Of a stretch of DNA of 64,000 nucleotides, positions 1 through 8,351 are shown piece after piece (position 1 is the first letter of the stretch; the number at the start of each line of letters is the position of its first letter). The notes under the pieces were generated by a model. That model did no database searches. It was given only the letters and a program-made list of their open reading frames with translations, and was not told where the DNA came from. Origin of the DNA: Clostridium kluyveri DSM 555 (GTDB lineage Bacteria; Bacillota; Clostridia; Clostridiales; Clostridiaceae). The stretch lies in the NCBI RefSeq assembly GCF_000016505.1, contig NC_009706.1:2976001-3040000 (forward strand), in the 5' to 3' direction. A program made the position numbers and the translations under genes.

Positions 1-2395
1 TTATATTATTAAAAGAAGGATTTTTCTTTAATTTTATATTTTTTCTTTTACATATATCAAGGGCTATATTTATTATTTCATTTTGATTTGCACTGCTGGA
101 TATACTGATATTCCATCCTGTTAAATTTGCTAAATCTTGAATATGTATTTTGTATTTTTCTCCAATTACAGGACTTATAAAGGAAAGTTCTATATGTTTT
201 TCATCATTACATGATTTTATACTTTTTCTATAAGGCTTAAACTCCTCTTTATCAAAGAACTCCCCTATTAAACTTAAAGCTTTATTTTGCTCCATGGTTT
301 CAAATTCACCTAGAGCTCTTATGCAAATGTGCTCCAGTTTATCCTTTACCACATCCTCTGGAGATTGTACTAATAAACAAAGCCCTGTAGTATTTTCGAA
401 TTCCTTAATCTTATCTTTTCCTATAATATATTTAGAATTTGTCATAACTATAGCTTGTTTCTGCTCCAGCCTATAAGATATTTTTTTTATAGATACCTCA
501 TTTAAAATGTTATTTATAATTTCAGAGGCTGCATTTATATTTATAGTATCACTTATTTCCACCTTCCAGCCCACTTCTTTTTCAAATTGTTCTATTTTAT
601 TATTTATACTTTTATGCACTGTAGAGGGAAAGTCAAAATTTAAAATCACTTTTTTTTCATCATACATAAAGCTTGACTTTTTAGGATTAAAATGCTTAAA
701 ATACCTGTTAGTAAATTCTTTTAGTTCATTTGGCTTAAGTTCTTTCGTTTTTAAATTTTCCTTCACCTTTTCCTCACTTTTACATTTAAACAGAAACAAT
801 CTTCTATTATCACTTTCAAAATAAGGAGAATTTACTATAATTCCTTGAAAATTTTCCGCTGCACTTCTTTCTTTATTATTTCCGCTCCATATATAAATCA
901 TCTCTTCCAGAGTAAACAATCTTTCTCCATAATTAAGTGATACAAACTCCCAAAACTTTTTTAAATTATTTTCATCTAGTTCTTCATTACAGTTCATAAC
1001 TTTATCTAAAGATTTTCTCCATTGTTTTCGAGGTTTGTTTATATTAATATCATAGATTTCACTGCATTTAGGTGCATACACTTTTCCCTTTACTTCTGAA
1101 GAAAGCTGCATACAAAAATTTTCTATCACGTCCTCATTTCCATGTACTATAAATATATTCCTAGGACTTAAAAAATTTATAAGTGATTTTATCTCACTTT
1201 TGTCACTGTGAGCTGAGAGTCCTACATTTTTCACTTTGCAATTTACAGGGATAACCTTTTCATTTATATATAATTTTTTATCTTTTTCTTCTTTTAGAAG
1301 TTCCAGAAGTTTTCTTCCTGGAGATTCTTCATCCTGGTATCCTGTCATAACTATGTAACCATTTTCCATGGGAGCTATTTTTTCTGCATAATACTGACTA
1401 TATCCCCCTGTAAGCATACCTGAACTTGAAATTATTATTAAAGATTCATCATCTTCTAATATTTTTTTCCTAAGCTTATTGTCATCTATGGGGATTATAT
1501 TATCATCATAAAAAGGTTCAATTCCCTTTAATATTTTCTTTCCCAAGGAATTTTTGAGGTATAGTGGGTTTAACTTATAAGTTCTATTTATATCCCTTAT
1601 CATACCATCTACATAAACCTTAATATCCTTTAATATATTTTTATTCAGTGCCTTTTTTATGGTAAGCAATACTTCCTGGGATCTGCCAAGAGCAAAAGCC
1701 GGAATCAACATTTTCCCTTTTTTTCTTTTACATTCATTTATAATATCTATAAGACGTTCTTCTTCCACTTCTCTATTTGAATGCAGTCTATCTCCATAGG
1801 TAGCCTCAAAAATTGCTACATCCGGTCTTAACCTTGGAACTTTTAGCCCTTCTACAGTTTTTTGTGAAAACACGGAAAAATCTCCAGAATAAAACAGCGA
1901 ACCCTCTGGAGTAGTAACATAAACACAGGCTGCTCCTGCTATATGTCCCGCCATATAAAATGTAAGTTTTACATCCTGAAAAATAGGAAATTCCACCATA
2001 TAATTTATGGGAAATATACTATTTAGCATATTTTTAACATCTGATTCTGCATATAGGGGAATTTCCCCTTCTCTATTATTCATAATTTTCAAACTATCAT
2101 AAAGAAGTACCCTCATCAAATCTTTTGTCATCTTAGTAGCATATATTCTAGCTAATGGATATTCTTTACTTATTATAGGCAAAGAGCCTATATGATCCAT
2201 GTGAGAATGACTTATAATTATAGCATCTATGCCTCCCTGCTCCTGAATTGATTTGAAATCTGGAAGAGCATCTTTAGATGAGCTCTGTCTTATACCACAA
2301 TCCATTAATATATTTCTATTATATATTTTAACAAGTATACAACTTCCACCTACTTCTCTAGCTCCCCCTAAAAATGAAATGTTCATATTATACAT
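1..2395 (-). CDS. beta-CASP MBL-fold ribonuclease (CPSF-like), 3' end outside window
   Basis: Open for 798 codons from the window edge and still open at base 1, so the C-terminus is missing. The N-terminus is a metallo-beta-lactamase fold: the zinc motif HSHMDH lies near residues 60-65, then AGHIAGA and GDFSVF. A beta-CASP segment follows (EATYGDR, PAFALGRSQE, SSSGMLTGG, and the late histidine motifs GLSAHSDK and IVHGNE). This order is that of RNA-processing nucleases of the RNase J/CPSF73 superfamily, acting in the cytoplasm. After about residue 470 come repeated modules of the type F-E-x(3)-G-W with following beta strands, which may be KH-like RNA-binding units. The start is uncertain: ATG at 2398, 2395 or 2386 all lie just after a GGAAGAGGGAG ribosome-binding site. 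Confidence 0.85.
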   Translation of the reverse strand, partial: MYNMNISFLGGAREVGGSCILVKIYNRNILMDCGIRQSSSKDALPDFKSIQEQGGIDAIIISHSHMDHIGSLPIISKEYPLARIYATKMTKDLMRVLLYDSLKIMNNREGEIPLYAESDVKNMLNSIFPINYMVEFPIFQDVKLTFYMAGHIAGAACVYVTTPEGSLFYSGDFSVFSQKTVEGLKVPRLRPDVAIFEATYGDRLHSNREVEEERLIDIINECKRKKGKMLIPAFALGRSQEVLLTIKKALNKNILKDIKVYVDGMIRDINRTYKLNPLYLKNSLGKKILKGIEPFYDDNIIPIDDNKLRKKILEDDESLIIISSSGMLTGGYSQYYAEKIAPMENGYIVMTGYQDEESPGRKLLELLKEEKDKKLYINEKVIPVNCKVKNVGLSAHSDKSEIKSLINFLSPRNIFIVHGNEDVIENFCMQLSSEVKGKVYAPKCSEIYDININKPRKQWRKSLDKVMNCNEELDENNLKKFWEFVSLNYGERLFTLEEMIYIWSGNNKERSAAENFQGIIVNSPYFESDNRRLFLFKCKSEEKVKENLKTKELKPNELKEFTNRYFKHFNPKKSSFMYDEKKVILNFDFPSTVHKSINNKIEQFEKEVGWKVEISDTININAASEIINNILNEVSIKKISYRLEQKQAIVMTNSKYIIGKDKIKEFENTTGLCLLVQSPEDVVKDKLEHICIRALGEFETMEQNKALSLIGEFFDKEEFKPYRKSIKSCNDEKHIELSFISPVIGEKYKIHIQDLANLTGWNISISSSANQNEIINIALDICKRKNIKLKKNPSFNNI

Positions 2396-2544
2396 CATCT
2401 CCCTCTTCCAGTAAATATAATTATATTTTAAATATGTTTCATCTATTCATAATCAACCCGAAGATGTTTTATATAACATTTTAACATATATGTTTATATT
2501 ATTCAAAATGATTAATTTAAATTATTGTCAAAGAACAAGTATGT

Positions 2545-3573
2545 TTACATATTTTCAGCAATATAATAAATAAGTTTTTCTGTATCCTGCCACCCTAAAC
2601 ATGGATCTGTAATAGATTTTCCATATACACCTTCATCTATATGTTGATTTCCTTCCACAAGATAGCTTTCAATCATAAATCCCTTTATCATATGCTTAAG
2701 AGATGTATCATATTTTCTACTCATAAGCACTTCCCTTGCAATTCGAGGTTGTTCTTTATAGCGCTTCATGGAGTTTGCATGGTTGGTATCAATAATAATA
2801 GAAGGATTTAGCAATTGTTTTTCCTCATATCTTCTAGATAGTATAACTAAATTTTCATAATGATAATTTGGAATATTTCTTCCATAGGAGTCTACAGCTC
2901 CCCTTAATACAGCATGAGCCATTGGATTTCCACTAGTTTCAATTTCCCACCCATTATATATAAAAGTATGATGTAGTTGTGCCGCTTTAATAGAGTTTAA
3001 CATCACCGTTAAATCTCCACTTGTAGGATTCTTCATTCCCACTGGCATATCAATGCCACTTACAGTAAATCTATGCTGTTGATCTTCTACGGAACGAGCA
3101 CCTATGGCATGATAACTTAACAAATCTGCAAGATATGTATAATTTTCAGGATACAACATTTCATCTGCTGCGGGCATATGGTATTCACTTAAAGACTTTA
3201 TGTGCATTTTTCTGATAGCCTTTATCCCTGCAATCAAATCCGGTTTTTTATTTAAATCTGGCTGGTGTGCCATTCCCTTGTATCCTTCTCCTGTAGTCCT
3301 TGGCTTATTTGTATAAATTCTAGGAATAATAATTATAACGTCCTTTACCTTTTCCTGTACCCCTGCAAGCTTGCCTATATATTCACAAACAGAATCTTCA
3401 TTATCTGCAGAACAAGGTCCTATTATAAGGAGAAATTTACTGCTTTCATTTGAAAAAACTTTTTTTATTTCTTCATCCCTATTTTTTTTAACTTCCTTTA
3501 GATGCTTTGATAAAGGCATTTCCTCTATTATCTCCTCTGCAGTGGGCATTTTTTTAATAAATTTCATACTCAT
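2545..3573 (-). CDS. aroF: 3-deoxy-7-phosphoheptulonate synthase (DAHP synthase, type I)
   Basis: First enzyme of the shikimate pathway: condenses phosphoenolpyruvate and erythrose 4-phosphate into DAHP. The 342-residue length is typical of AroF/G/H type I-alpha enzymes. Diagnostic motifs are IGPCSADNEDSV (about residue 51), KPRTTGEGYKG (about 89), ARSVEDQQHR, and the metal-site histidine region IIIDTNHANS. No extra chorismate mutase domain is present. It is transcribed alone, from its own promoter at 3725-3752, and is preceded by a leader of about 120 nt that can fold (see the leader entry), so feedback control at the RNA level is possible. Which aromatic amino acid inhibits the enzyme cannot be read from the sequence. 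Confidence 0.95.
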   Translation of the reverse strand: MSMKFIKKMPTAEEIIEEMPLSKHLKEVKKNRDEEIKKVFSNESSKFLLIIGPCSADNEDSVCEYIGKLAGVQEKVKDVIIIIPRIYTNKPRTTGEGYKGMAHQPDLNKKPDLIAGIKAIRKMHIKSLSEYHMPAADEMLYPENYTYLADLLSYHAIGARSVEDQQHRFTVSGIDMPVGMKNPTSGDLTVMLNSIKAAQLHHTFIYNGWEIETSGNPMAHAVLRGAVDSYGRNIPNYHYENLVILSRRYEEKQLLNPSIIIDTNHANSMKRYKEQPRIAREVLMSRKYDTSLKHMIKGFMIESYLVEGNQHIDEGVYGKSITDPCLGWQDTEKLIYYIAENM

Positions 3574-3594
3574 ATTCTTTACTTTCCTTTCTTA

Positions 3595-3717
3595 AAGTAT
3601 CCTAATTAGATTTATCCCAAGGCCACTACGGGACTCACATCCCGGATTGCTGAAAATAAAAGATAGGAAATCCTGGCCTCTGAATAAATTCTTCTAATAT
3701 TTACTTGATAGCTTCTA
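3595..3717 (-). promoter_or_regulatory. Structured leader RNA of the DAHP synthase gene (candidate riboswitch or attenuator)
   Basis: Between the promoter and the aroF ribosome-binding site, the minus-strand transcript can form a three-way junction. The closing stem AGGCCA/TGGCCT pairs 3674-3679 with 3620-3625. Inside it are a small GGA/TCC hairpin and a stem CGGGA/TCCCG (3640-3644 with 3629-3633) with the six-base loop TGTGAG. No T-rich terminator follows, so any control would be translational or by another mechanism. It does not match the T-box, TPP, FMN, SAM, lysine, purine or THF consensus as I know them. Confidence 0.45.
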
Positions 3718-3724
3718 TATTTAA

Positions 3725-3752
3725 AGTATAAGCTTTTATATATATGAGTCAA
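3725..3752 (-). promoter_or_regulatory. Sigma-A promoter of aroF
   Basis: On the minus strand, TTGACT (3752-3747) and TATACT (3730-3725) are separated by 16 bp. This predicts a transcription start near 3717 and so defines the leader RNA. Confidence 0.7.
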
Positions 3753-3760
3753 CAAAAATA

Positions 3761-4372
3761 TTATTTATGCAGAGCTTTAGCCGCAGCCTTTATATCATTT
3801 TTCCCTAAGATGGCAGACACAACAGAAATGCCATCAATTCCTGTAGACAACACTTCCCTAAAATTATTCTCATTAATACCTCCAATTGCAACTGCAGGTA
3901 TATTTATGCTATTATATACACTTTTTAGTCCCTCTATTCCTATGGGAATGTCTATATCCTTTTTAGTTCCTGTAAAAAATATTGTTCCTATTCCAACATA
4001 ATCTGCACCATTTTTCTCTGCTTCCAAAGCTTCCTCTACATTTCCTACAGATATTCCTATTATTTTATTTTTACCCAGTATGTTTCTGGCTGCAACTAAG
4101 GGCATATCACTTTGTCCAAGATGTACTCCTTCTGCATCTACCGCTTGTGCTATATCTAATCTGTCATTTATTATCAAAGGAATATTATAAGTTTCAGTTA
4201 TTTTTTTTAATTCCAATGCCTGCTCATAGAATTCTCTTGTAGAAGCGTCTTTTTCTCTTAACTGCACCAGGGTAACCCCACCTAAAATGGCTTGTTCTAC
4301 AGCCTCATAAAGAGATTTTCCCCTTAAAACATTTCTATCTGTAACTAGATATAAACTATAATCTAATTCCAT
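3761..4372 (-). CDS. thiE: Thiamine-phosphate synthase
   Basis: Joins HMP-pyrophosphate and hydroxyethylthiazole phosphate to make thiamin phosphate. The 203-residue length is normal for the family. TIM-barrel phosphate-binding and catalytic motifs are visible in order: [50 protein letters not shown] and VAIGGI. It is the last gene of thiD-thiM-thiE. Its ATG lies inside the end of thiM (10-bp overlap) and has the ribosome-binding site AAAGGAAGG, so translation is probably coupled. Expression depends on the TPP riboswitch ahead of thiD. Confidence 0.97.
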   Translation of the reverse strand: MELDYSLYLVTDRNVLRGKSLYEAVEQAILGGVTLVQLREKDASTREFYEQALELKKITETYNIPLIINDRLDIAQAVDAEGVHLGQSDMPLVAARNILGKNKIIGISVGNVEEALEAEKNGADYVGIGTIFFTGTKKDIDIPIGIEGLKSVYNSINIPAVAIGGINENNFREVLSTGIDGISVVSAILGKNDIKAAAKALHK

Positions 4373-5172
4373 GCTATCTTACCTTCCTTTTTCAATTTTT
4401 CTTCACTTAATTCATATATACAATCTATAAGCTTTACTCTGAAGCTTCCTGGAGCTTTAGCTTCCTTATAGGCTTCTTCACTTGCTATATTTATGGAAAG
4501 TATGGCCCCTACAACAGCCATAAATTTGTCTTCAAAAGCTCCGCAGGCAGCAGCACAAAGCGCTCCAAGCATACATCCTGCTCCTGTTATGTTCGTTAGC
4601 ATTTCTGTCCCATTTTCAATTATTGCACTATTTTTTCCCTGTACTATAAAATCTTTTTTTCCTGTAGCTGCAACTACACAGTTATATTTTTCAGACAAAA
4701 TCCGAGAACACTCCAAGGCACCTTCTCCATCCTCTAAGGAATCCACTCCTTTTACATTTGAGGTTTCTCCTGCCAAAAATTTAATTTCTCCTATATTTCC
4801 TTTTATCACGTCAACTCTTCCTACTTTGAATAGTTTATCTATAAACTGAATCTTCTTTGGTATGGCAGCACAAGCCACCGGATCTAATACTACCGGAATA
4901 TTATGTGTTTTTGCAGACACAGCTGCCAAAATTGCAGAAGATTCCTGTTCTCTAGTAAAAGTTCCTATATTTATATATAAAGCAGAGGATATTTTGACAA
5001 AATCAAAAACTTCATCATAAGCCTCGCACATGGCAGGTGAAGCACCATAAGACAATAAAATATTAGCACAATCATTTATAGTTACATAATTAGTAATACA
5101 GTGTACAAGAGGCACACTTTTTCTAACTTCTTTCAATACCTTTGAAACCTTATCCAATTTTAAATCATTCAT
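4363..5172 (-). CDS. thiM: Hydroxyethylthiazole kinase
   Basis: Phosphorylates 4-methyl-5-hydroxyethylthiazole for thiamin salvage; ribokinase-like fold, 269 residues, normal for ThiM. Visible motifs are [15 protein letters not shown] near the N-terminus, [28 protein letters not shown] and the anion-hole/catalytic [12 protein letters not shown]. It is the middle gene of the operon, 66 bp after thiD, and overlaps thiE. A kinase for salvaged thiazole beside thiD and thiE, without thiC, thiG or thiS in this window, points to a salvage cassette rather than complete synthesis. Confidence 0.97.
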   Translation of the reverse strand: MNDLKLDKVSKVLKEVRKSVPLVHCITNYVTINDCANILLSYGASPAMCEAYDEVFDFVKISSALYINIGTFTREQESSAILAAVSAKTHNIPVVLDPVACAAIPKKIQFIDKLFKVGRVDVIKGNIGEIKFLAGETSNVKGVDSLEDGEGALECSRILSEKYNCVVAATGKKDFIVQGKNSAIIENGTEMLTNITGAGCMLGALCAAACGAFEDKFMAVVGAILSINIASEEAYKEAKAPGSFRVKLIDCIYELSEEKLKKEGKIAWN

Positions 5173-5238
5173 AAGTTATTATCCTCCTTCATATTTAAAG
5201 ATCAAGTATTAATTAATATTGTATTTTATTTTTAATAT

Positions 5239-6039
5239 TTAAAATTTTATACCCGCTTTTTTATAAATTTCAATAAAATGTCCCACAGGACCAACCCCTC
5301 TTCCTAAATCAAATGAATTCTCTATAGCTTTGGTTATATATTCTTTCGAGATAAGTACAGACTTATCAATGCTGTAACCCTTGGCAAGATAAGACGCTAT
5401 GGCAGAAGATAAAGTGCATCCCGTACCATGAGTATTTTTAGTATTTATTCTATTCCCATTCAAGTTTAATATGTTATCATCATAAAATAAGATATCATTT
5501 GCATCATTACACCTGTGCCCGCCTTTCACAAGTACACTTTTCGCTCCTAATTCTTTTATTTTAAAAGCTGCTCTTTCCATATCTTCTCTACTTTCTATTT
5601 TAAGTCCAGTAAGCACTTCCGCTTCTGGAATATTTGGAGTCACAACATCTGCAATTTTCACTATGTCTTTTATAGCTTCTGTGGCCTCCTTCTTTAGAAG
5701 AAAGTATCCGCTTTTTGATACCATTACAGGATCCAATACTATGTTTTCAGCCTTATATTCCACCAAGAGCTTTTGTATTATAGATATAGTGCGGCTATTT
5801 GAAACCATACCAATTTTTACTGCATCTACTTCTATATCATCAAATACAGCTCTTATCTGAGCTTCTACTATTTCCGGATTCACATCCATAACAGATTGTA
5901 CCCCAATGGTATTTTGTGCTGTAACAGCAGTAATTACACTCATGCCATATACTCCAAGAGCACTCATAGTTTTTAAGTCTGCTTGTATGCCAGCTCCTCC
6001 TGAACTATCAGAACCTGCAATTGTCAATACCTTTTTCAT
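5239..6039 (-). CDS. thiD: Hydroxymethylpyrimidine/phosphomethylpyrimidine kinase
   Basis: Two-step kinase that makes HMP pyrophosphate for ThiE. The 266 residues are full length. The N-terminal signature GSDSSGGAGIQADLKT is followed by VDAVKIGMV, VLDPVMVSKSG, TPNIPEAEVL, VLVKGGH and the catalytic THGTGCTLSSAIA. It is the first gene of the thiamin operon, with the ribosome-binding site GGAGGTG just ahead of ATG at 6039. A terminator-type TPP riboswitch lies in its leader. Confidence 0.97.
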   Translation of the reverse strand: MKKVLTIAGSDSSGGAGIQADLKTMSALGVYGMSVITAVTAQNTIGVQSVMDVNPEIVEAQIRAVFDDIEVDAVKIGMVSNSRTISIIQKLLVEYKAENIVLDPVMVSKSGYFLLKKEATEAIKDIVKIADVVTPNIPEAEVLTGLKIESREDMERAAFKIKELGAKSVLVKGGHRCNDANDILFYDDNILNLNGNRINTKNTHGTGCTLSSAIASYLAKGYSIDKSVLISKEYITKAIENSFDLGRGVGPVGHFIEIYKKAGIKF

Positions 6040-6059
6040 TTAAAACACCTCCATTTATA

Positions 6060-6093
6060 AAAATAAAAAGTGTATGCAGAAAAACATACACTT
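6060..6093 (-). terminator. Intrinsic terminator of the TPP riboswitch
   Basis: Perfect 9-bp stem AAGTGTATG/CATACACTT (6068-6076 with 6085-6093), followed on the minus strand by a T-rich tract running to 6060. It lies between the aptamer and thiD, so ligand-bound RNA should stop here. Confidence 0.9.
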
Positions 6094-6112
6094 AAAAAGC
6101 CTATAAGACTAT

Positions 6113-6205
6113 ACAATATTGTTTCCCTACGCCAGCTTTACCTGGATCAGGTTCAAAGGGTTAGAAATATTTCTTCTCAGCTTTTACAAGCACCCCCACA
6201 AAACT
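6113..6205 (-). promoter_or_regulatory. TPP (THI-box) riboswitch
   Basis: The minus strand carries the conserved thi-box in order: GGGGGTGC, GCTGAGA, ACCCTTTGAACCTGAT and GCTGGCGTAGGGAA. The aptamer is followed by an intrinsic terminator and then thiD-thiM-thiE. By the known mechanism, thiamin pyrophosphate binding favours the terminator and lowers operon expression. Confidence 0.97.
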
Positions 6206-6373
6206 ATTATATTTTACTTTTATTTTACTACAGTAATTAAAATTTTCAAGTAATAAATTCGATATCGTAAAAATATGTTAAAATTATTATCTGAAAACTT
6301 TAATATATATTGACACAAAATACATATCATGATATATTATATTAGTAACTTTGAGAGTTACTTAAATGCTTAT

Positions 6374-6460
6374 GCCGAAGTGGTGGAATTGGCAGACGCA
6401 ACGGACTCAAAATCCGTCGCTGGCAACAGCATGCGGGTTCAAGTCCCGCCTTCGGCACCA
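6374..6460 (+). tRNA. tRNA-Leu (CAA)
   Basis: Acceptor GCCGAAG pairs with CTTCGGC. The long variable arm is typical of class II tRNA, the anticodon loop CTCAAAA gives anticodon CAA, the T arm contains GGTTCAAGTCC, and CCA is encoded. Confidence 0.97.
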
Positions 6461-6470
6461 AATATAATAT

Positions 6471-6546
6471 AGGGGTATAGCTCAACTGGTAGAGTAGCGG
6501 TCTCCAAAACCGTTGGTTGTGGGTTCGATTCCTACTGCCCCTGCCA
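6471..6546 (+). tRNA. tRNA-Trp (CCA), integration target
   Basis: Acceptor AGGGGTA pairs with TGCCCCT. The anticodon loop CTCCAAA gives CCA, the T loop is GGTTCGATTCC, and CCA is encoded. The last 45-46 bases recur exactly at 27187-27232 and 42658-42702, so this gene is the attachment site of the tandem elements downstream. The gene itself is intact, as expected when an element brings its own copy of the 3' end. Confidence 0.97.
6501..6546 (+). repeat. attL of element 1 (3' end of tRNA-Trp), 46 bp
   Basis: Identical over 46 bp to 27187-27232 and over 45 bp to 42658-42702. It runs from the anticodon loop to the encoded CCA. The identity breaks immediately upstream of the anticodon and after CCA. 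Confidence 0.93.
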
Positions 6547-6549
6547 AAG

Positions 6550-6588
6550 AAAAGTCAGTAGAATCAACGGTTCTACTGACTTTTAATT
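6550..6588 (+). terminator. Terminator of the tRNA-Leu/tRNA-Trp transcript
   Basis: Perfect 14-bp stem AAAAGTCAGTAGAA/TTCTACTGACTTTT with a 7-base loop and a following T-rich tract, starting 3 bases after the tRNA. A weaker relative of the same hairpin follows the second att copy. Confidence 0.85.
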
Positions 6589-6625
6589 TTAATTTACTTA
6601 TAACTATATTCTTTAAAAATGCTTT

Positions 6626-6645
6626 TTGGTCACAATTTGGTCACG
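6626..6645 (+). other. Arm-type site pair, left end of element 1
   Basis: GGTCAC occurs at 6628 and 6639, an 11-bp period, within TTGGTCACAATTTGGTCAC. The same pair with the same period and orientation is at 27042 and 27053, next to the right junction. Confidence 0.65.
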
Positions 6646-6682
6646 GATATAAGAATAAATTCTCAAATAGAAAAAGAATCAC

Positions 6683-7861
6683 TTAATTTGATTCTTTTTC
6701 TTCAATATATTGGGATATTTTTTCATTAGCAGACAATAAAGCATTTTTTTCTATATCAGTTGAAACATGAGTATAAGTATCAAGTGTAATTGCTATTGAA
6801 CTATGCCCTAGACGTTGACTTACAATTTTAGGATGAACATTTTCTTTCAATAACATAGTAGCATGAGAATGTCTAAGGTCATGGAATCTTATTTTCTTAA
6901 AATTATGCTTTTTTACTAATTGAGCAAACCTTTTACTTATATAAAGTGGATTAATAGGATTCCCATTTGATGTAGTACAAATATATCCACTTTCTATGTA
7001 TGCTTTGCCATACAATAATTTATTAAGACGTTGCTGCTGTTTTTGTTTCTTTAAATTTTCAATTGTGTTATCAAACAAATTAATTACTCTCAGAGAACTT
7101 TTAGTTTTAGTCTTTTTATCACTTAAACTCTTTTTTAAAGCATCATATCCATAATTGCGTTTTACTGTAAGTAGTTTTTTATTTATGTCTATATCCTCCC
7201 ATTTAAGACCTGTGATTTCCGATTGTCTTAACCCAGTTTCAAATGCTAGAAGTACAGGTAAATATATTAATTCCTCTTTTATTTTATCTAGAAAGGAATA
7301 AAAGGTTGAATTATCCCATACCTTTGTTTCCGTTTTTTCTACACTGCCATATTTTATATTGGATATAACAGTTCTATCTATAGTTCCATCACGTACAGCA
7401 TCAGTAAGGGCTTTATGCAGCATCCTATGCACCTTTAGTATAGTCGATCTACTAAGCCCCTTTTTAAAATTTGAATATACTTGAGGTTGTTCAAGATTCT
7501 TATAAAATTCTTTTATTTGTAAGCCTGTAAGTTTACTGATAGGAATTTCTCCAAGATGATTACTTATGTGAACACAAAATTCATTATAACGCTTTTGTGT
7601 AGAGGGAGAGAGTGAAGAACCTTCGGTTTTAAGCCATCTCTTTAAATATTCTTTCAATAAAATTTTATCCCCCGAAAAATTATACCCATTTGATGATTTC
7701 ATAATTACATCTGCAATATATAATTGAGCTTCTTTTTTACTCTTGAAACCTCTTTTCCTTAGCTGATTCCTTGAGCCATCTGATTTTCTTGGCAAATCAA
7801 CTATAATATCATACACTATTTTACCATTTTTTAATTTCCTACTTTTAATTGAGCCTTCCAT
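6683..7861 (-). CDS. int: Tyrosine recombinase integrase of element 1
   Basis: Phage-type integrase of 392 residues that catalyses site-specific insertion at and excision from tRNA-Trp. The N-terminal arm-binding segment (about 1-60) has the GSIKSRKLKNGKIVY start common to Int proteins of the Tn916/phage group. A SAM-like core-binding domain follows (about 65-165), then the catalytic domain with the first Arg in AFETGLRQSEITGLKWEDI, HDLRHSHATMLL, and LGHSSIAITLDTYTHVS, which carries the tyrosine nucleophile. It reads toward the tRNA and ends 137 bp from it. The ribosome-binding site GGAGG precedes the ATG. Confidence 0.95.
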   Translation of the reverse strand: MEGSIKSRKLKNGKIVYDIIVDLPRKSDGSRNQLRKRGFKSKKEAQLYIADVIMKSSNGYNFSGDKILLKEYLKRWLKTEGSSLSPSTQKRYNEFCVHISNHLGEIPISKLTGLQIKEFYKNLEQPQVYSNFKKGLSRSTILKVHRMLHKALTDAVRDGTIDRTVISNIKYGSVEKTETKVWDNSTFYSFLDKIKEELIYLPVLLAFETGLRQSEITGLKWEDIDINKKLLTVKRNYGYDALKKSLSDKKTKTKSSLRVINLFDNTIENLKKQKQQQRLNKLLYGKAYIESGYICTTSNGNPINPLYISKRFAQLVKKHNFKKIRFHDLRHSHATMLLKENVHPKIVSQRLGHSSIAITLDTYTHVSTDIEKNALLSANEKISQYIEEKESN

Positions 7862-7939
7862 TTTAAAACCTCCGTACTACATAAAAATTATTATTTAAGC
7901 ATGTTTAATAATAAACACACTTAAATAATTTAAAATATT

Positions 7940-8143
7940 CTAATCAATGGATTTAAGTTTTAATAGTTCTTCAACCGATTTTCCTAAAATAAAACTGTTC
8001 AAAGATATTACAGGTATTAATATCTTCTTTCCAACTCTTGTAACTGGTTTGATTTTAGCTTGTCTAACTAATTCATATACCTTTGCTGGCGAACATTTTA
8101 AAATATTTGAAACTTCTTTCACAGTATATAATGATAATTCCAT
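7940..8143 (-). CDS. xis: Excisionase-like helix-turn-helix protein
   Basis: Small 67-residue protein of the MerR-like/AlpA excisionase type (YTVKEVSNILKCSPAKVYELVRQAKIKPVTRVGKKILIP). It sits 78 bp upstream of the integrase on the same strand, the usual place for a recombination directionality factor. The AGGAGGTAG ribosome-binding site and ATG are clear. It may also regulate the integrase. The assignment rests on fold pattern and position. Confidence 0.8.
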   Translation of the reverse strand: MELSLYTVKEVSNILKCSPAKVYELVRQAKIKPVTRVGKKILIPVISLNSFILGKSVEELLKLKSID

Positions 8144-8351
8144 TTATAAACTACCTCCTCATTTTTATAATATATGACTATTTTCAATTGATTTACCAAG
8201 ATATTCTCTGCTGTTAGATTAACCTAACACCTCTCTTTATTTAAGATAGTATTTTATGCTCTCCCTAATAAAGATGTATTCCAAATATAATTAGAACATG
8301 TTCCTAACATATTTTTATATTTTTACCTTATAAGCAGCATTATTAATGTCC

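Noticed and set aside
294-824. Plus-strand frames under the beta-CASP gene
   Set aside because: Antisense shadows of a strongly supported minus-strand gene with complete nuclease motifs.
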